From NCBI GenBank assembly GCA_902462635.1, contig CABQCN010000039.1, forward strand, positions 1 through 8,330: a stretch of DNA of 8,330 bases, read 5' to 3'. The notes under the pieces were generated by a model that worked only from the letters and a program-made list of their open reading frames with translations, made no database searches and was not told where the DNA came from. The DNA is from an uncultured Oscillospiraceae bacterium. GTDB taxonomy: Bacteria; Bacillota; Clostridia; UBA1212; UBA1255. Both the position numbers and the translations under genes were made by a program. Each line of letters starts with the position of its first letter. The first letter of the stretch is position 1. Positions 5,873-8,330 of the stretch are shown here, piece by piece.

Positions 5873-6607
5873 ATGAATTATAAAATTATAAATTTTAAGA
5901 ACAATGCGCCTCAATGTGTCGCAATAGAACGGGCTGATTTTCATTGTGCGGAAGTTTCATTAAATAAAGAGGATCAGCTTTTTATAAACGAAATATTTCA
6001 CGACGCAAGCTTGCTGTCGTTAAAAGCAAATCCAAACGGTGCAAATACATCTGTAGTGCGGGACCACTATGGTAAAACTGCAGATGCCGTTACAGGCGTT
6101 TTAGCCGAACGTGTGTGCGAGACAGTCCTGAATAAAATTATAAATACGTCTTATTTTTATTTACTCCCATCAAAAAGCTCGTACGATCAAATCGATATGG
6201 CGACAACGAAGGGACAAACCGTTGAAATCAGGTCATCTTGTATTAGAAACGGAATTGAATTTGCGCTGTTTTGTAAAGATCGAAATACAAATATTCAATA
6301 CATAGACGTACTGGGGCCGTACGTTACCCACTATAAAAGCCATGAAAACGAACGCGATTTATATGTCAGAGTTATTTTCCCGTATGATAAAAAAGATCTA
6401 TTGGCACGATTGCGGGCGATAACGACGTTCACTTTTTATATTACAGGCGGGGCAACAAAACAAATGATGAATGACAGCAATTATTTTACTATAAAACATC
6501 TGACTCCCAAAAATTCAGATGTGCTGTTTGAATCGGATTATAAAGTTATTCCATTGGGAAAATCTTATGATATTTTGGAATTCATCGAACACCTAAATAA
6601 AGAGTAA
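5873..6607 (+). CDS. Predicted PD-(D/E)XK-superfamily nuclease, orphan
   Basis: This is a 244-residue cytoplasmic protein without a signal peptide or membrane segment. Three elements in the right order suggest the core of a PD-(D/E)XK nuclease: a helix GVLAERVCETVLNKI (75-89) with E79, an acidic strand YDQID (104-108), and VEIRSS (117-122) after a GQT turn, where E118-x-R120 would stand for the E-x-K motif. Arginine in place of lysine is tolerated in some families but could also mean weak or lost catalysis. Further conserved-looking segments are NGIEFALF (126-133), DVLGPYV (145-151), ITGGAT (190-195) and IKHLTP (207-212). From memory, uncharacterised clostridial proteins share these blocks, but no function is established. 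The ATG has GGAG at 5862-5865. TAA is followed directly by an in-frame TGA. No methyltransferase or helicase is adjacent, so a restriction role is not supported by context. Confidence 0.85.
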   Translation: MNYKIINFKNNAPQCVAIERADFHCAEVSLNKEDQLFINEIFHDASLLSLKANPNGANTSVVRDHYGKTADAVTGVLAERVCETVLNKIINTSYFYLLPSKSSYDQIDMATTKGQTVEIRSSCIRNGIEFALFCKDRNTNIQYIDVLGPYVTHYKSHENERDLYVRVIFPYDKKDLLARLRAITTFTFYITGGATKQMMNDSNYFTIKHLTPKNSDVLFESDYKVIPLGKSYDILEFIEHLNKE

Positions 6608-6633
6608 TGATCGCAGACCGTTTTTCGTAAAAC

Positions 6634-6666
6634 TATCGTCGGCAATTACGGCGGTAAAAATTTTTT
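6634..6666 (+). terminator. Probable terminator after the predicted nuclease
   Basis: TATCGTCG (6634-6641) pairs with CGGCGGTA (6649-6656) over 8 bp with two G-T wobbles and a 7-base loop. Four A residues and then T6 (6661-6666) follow. The T run starts a few bases late and the stem is modest, so it may be leaky. It begins 27 bases after the stop codon. Confidence 0.5.
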
Positions 6667-6756
6667 CTGAAAAACACACGCAGCTTGAACGGATTCCCGC
6701 TTCTTTCCGGCAAGCGCTCCCGCACGCGGCCTCCTTATGAAAAACGGGAAACCGGT

Positions 6757-6762
6757 TATACT
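6757..6762 (+). promoter_or_regulatory. Possible -10 box for the small hydrophilic protein
   Basis: TATACT lies 17 bases before the ATG. A -35 at the usual distance (TTATGA, 6735-6740, 16-bp spacer) is poor. If it is used, the transcript would begin almost at the ribosome binding site (6768-6775). The small protein may be made from another sigma factor's promoter, which I could not identify. Confidence 0.3.
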
Positions 6763-6779
6763 TAGGCTGAGGTGATTTT

Positions 6780-6962
6780 ATGAAATACGCTCCGGAAAAC
6801 GAAAATAATTCAACAGAAAGTCTCAAAAAGAAGCATGCGCATCCGGTGCAGAACAATCAAAAGACCGCGGGCAACAACCAGTGGGTCAGCACGGGGAGAA
6901 AACCATCTCCGGATACGCGGGAACGGCGCGATGGACCCGGCGGCGAAGATGCAAAAAAATAA
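6780..6962 (+). CDS. Small hydrophilic clostridial protein (60 aa)
   Basis: This 60-residue protein is very polar and probably disordered. It is rich in Lys, Asn, Glu, Arg and Gly and has no hydrophobic stretch. Recognisable blocks are KKKHAHPVQNNQK (16-28), NQWVSTG (33-39) and a C-terminal RERRDGPGGE (48-57). From memory these match a group of very small proteins confined to Clostridia and named only as families (CPC_1213 or 'clostri-philic' type), with no known function. Size and composition would suit a spore-core or sporulation-stage protein, but that is inference. TGAGGTGA (6768-6775) is a good ribosome binding site with proper spacing to the ATG, which supports a real gene despite its size. 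It faces the glycoside hydrolase gene with only 35 bases between the stop codons. Confidence 0.72.
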   Translation: MKYAPENENNSTESLKKKHAHPVQNNQKTAGNNQWVSTGRKPSPDTRERRDGPGGEDAKK

Positions 6963-6997
6963 AACGGCAGCCGGATGCCAGAGCGCGTTTTACGCCG

Positions 6998-8330
6998 TCA
7001 TTCTTTGAGCCGGAACCATGCGGCAACCGGGAAGGCGTCATTCCATATTTTACCGGAAGAAGCATACTCTACAAAAAGATACGAACGTTCTCCGGCACGC
7101 ACCGAAAATGCCTGGGAAGCGGGGAATAAAGCAAAATCGGAGGCGGGTACGGCAGAGATGGTCCCGGTTCCGAATTCCAGAAAATCGTCGAGTCCGCACG
7201 GATTGGCACGCGTATCCAGCGCCAGCGCCACGGGACCGCGCAGCAGCGCGCCGTAACGCACAGGGCGGGCGGCGGATTCCGGTAAAAGGTCGGAATCTTT
7301 TAGCAGCCTTATAGAAAGGTCCGCAACAATCTTTATGATATCCCCGTCGTTCCAGATGCGATCTGCGGCAAAAAATCCGCCGTCGTCCGCCGTAAGGATT
7401 TTGCCGTTTACGGACAGCGTGCTGCCCTTCCCGAACTGCGGCAGCCGTATGTGCAGCGTAAACCGCCGGGCCGCCTGCAAGCGGATTTTAACAGAAATCT
7501 CCCCGTCCGCAGGATAACGCGTGTCGACTGTAAAAGAAACGGGAAAGCCGTCAGGCGTAACGGCGTCGATTATCCCCGGCTGGTAAAAATGGAAGGCGAA
7601 ACCGTCGTCCGTTGCGCTTACGGAAGCAAGCGCCGTAAGCGCCGTCCCTGCGGCTCCGATCGCAAGGCAGCAGCCATACGCGGACCCATCGTTCAGGCGC
7701 TGAAATCCTCCCATTTGCACGCCGCGCCGACCACGGCGCAGCGGACTGTAGCTGTCGAAAACAGGAATCATGCCGCCGCATTGCTGCCGCTGCGTATTGA
7801 CCGCGCCCAAAAGCGCGTTGCAGGCCGAAATTTCGATCCATTCGGCATATTTTGCCTTGCCTGTGATCTGCAGCAGCAAATAGCACAGCTTCATCCACGT
7901 TACGGTCACGCACGTTTCCTGCATAATCCCATCAAACGCCGGGTCGAACTGATGAATCCGCGCATGATCGAACAGCTCATGCGTACAGCCGGCAGAGCCG
8001 ATGATCGTAATATCCGAGCAGCGTACCCGTTCTGCAAACCGTTCCGCCGCCGTCAAATACTTTTCTTCGCCGACAGCGCGGTAATACCAGAGCAGGCCTT
8101 CCATACAGCTCATCATTTCGTACGCTTTCGTGACCGGATATTCATATGGAAACAAACGGTCTTCTTCCGCGGCGCGGAAAAGATCGAACCCCTCCGTTCC
8201 GCCGGTTTCAACGATATATCTTGCAAAATCCAGGTAACGCTTCTCGCCGGTCAATAAATACAGGCGCACATACGGTTCCAGAATCGAACTGGAATTCATG
8301 CCGCCCCAGGCGGCGCTCGTTTGCGTCACC
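6998..8330 (-). CDS. GH127-like beta-L-arabinofuranosidase family protein, N-terminus beyond the window
   Basis: The C-terminal 443 or so residues of a glycoside hydrolase of family 127 (DUF1680) are present. The gene enters from the right edge and ends at TGA 6998-7000. Numbering from 8329, residues 1-235 continue the (alpha/alpha)-barrel, with the segment LEPYVRLYLLTGEKRYLDFA near its start. QETC (137-140) and GCC (219-221) supply the Glu, Cys, Cys, Cys set that binds zinc in the characterised Bifidobacterium enzyme HypBA1 (E338, C340, C417, C418). The first CC cysteine is the nucleophile there. Spacing between the motifs is nearly the same (82 against 79). E118 in THELF may be the acid/base. 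After CC the usual PPN-like stretch is replaced by LAIG. The rest is beta-sandwich. About 200 N-terminal residues are missing. No signal peptide can be judged. Removal of beta-L-arabinofuranose or a related sugar from plant glycans is likely. Composition is GC-richer than the rest. Confidence 0.88.
   Translation of the reverse strand, partial: VTQTSAAWGGMNSSSILEPYVRLYLLTGEKRYLDFARYIVETGGTEGFDLFRAAEEDRLFPYEYPVTKAYEMMSCMEGLLWYYRAVGEEKYLTAAERFAERVRCSDITIIGSAGCTHELFDHARIHQFDPAFDGIMQETCVTVTWMKLCYLLLQITGKAKYAEWIEISACNALLGAVNTQRQQCGGMIPVFDSYSPLRRGRRGVQMGGFQRLNDGSAYGCCLAIGAAGTALTALASVSATDDGFAFHFYQPGIIDAVTPDGFPVSFTVDTRYPADGEISVKIRLQAARRFTLHIRLPQFGKGSTLSVNGKILTADDGGFFAADRIWNDGDIIKIVADLSIRLLKDSDLLPESAARPVRYGALLRGPVALALDTRANPCGLDDFLEFGTGTISAVPASDFALFPASQAFSVRAGERSYLFVEYASSGKIWNDAFPVAAWFRLKE

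Noticed and set aside
5873..6607. Reading the predicted nuclease as part of a restriction-modification system
   Set aside because: No methyltransferase, specificity subunit or helicase is encoded within the window on either side.
6593..6856. An 87-codon minus-strand open frame
   Set aside because: It overlaps the promoter and start of the 60-residue protein and the terminator of the nuclease gene. It has an unlikely Cys/Phe-rich composition.
6961..6991. A hairpin between the convergent genes (AAAAC, GGCA/TGCC, GTTTT)
   Set aside because: The stem is interrupted by a seven-base bulge and has no proper U run, so I do not call it a terminator.
7451..8257. A 268-codon open frame on the plus strand
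   Set aside because: It lies entirely antisense to the GH127-like gene. It is Arg/Ala/His-rich as expected of the complement of GC-rich coding DNA, and it has no ribosome binding site.

Overview
The window looks like chromosomal DNA of a Gram-positive, probably gut-associated spore-forming member of Clostridia. The reasons are AGGAGG-type ribosome binding sites, sigma-A promoters of the TTGATT / 17 bp / TATAAT kind, U-tract hairpin terminators, signal peptides of the Firmicutes type, a secreted NlpC/P60 enzyme of a kind common in gut Firmicutes, and a tiny Lys/Asn-rich protein with a C-terminal RERRDGPGGE motif that I associate with small clostridial proteins. No species can be named from the sequence. 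The left 6.9 kb is AT-leaning. The last 1.3 kb is clearly richer in GC.

Layout, left to right. Bases 1-29 are the 3' end of a tRNA whose terminator follows at once. Next comes an AraC-family regulator with a C-terminal GyrI-like effector-binding domain (179-1078, +). A hairpin terminator follows, with a strong promoter threaded through it that serves an unrecognised 371-residue Cys-rich protein (1328-2443, +). A 328-base gap (2444-2771) holds a GAAA-capped terminator and a stretch that may be a dispersed intergenic repeat. A secreted NlpC/P60 hydrolase with three Ig-like domains is on the minus strand (2772-4544). It is divergent from a membrane-anchored two-repeat surface protein (4717-5679, +), and the predicted promoters of the two genes share their -10 region. 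A 155-base leader then precedes a probable orphan PD-(D/E)XK-type nuclease (5873-6607, +). A 60-residue hydrophilic protein (6780-6962, +) ends facing the C-terminal two thirds of a GH127 (beta-L-arabinofuranosidase-like) glycoside hydrolase on the minus strand (6998 to the window edge).

How the genes work together: most are single-gene transcription units with their own promoters, so I see no clear multigene operon. The one pair that may act together is the divergent couple of extracellular Ig-like proteins (2772-4544 and 4717-5679). One probably cuts or remodels peptidoglycan, and the other is a surface-displayed binding or scaffold protein. No transposase, integrase, CRISPR array or toxin-antitoxin pair is recognisable. 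The most unusual items are the endolysin-like catalytic domain fused to Ig-like repeats, the orphan nuclease with its long unexplained leader, the overlapping divergent promoters and the Cys-cluster protein.
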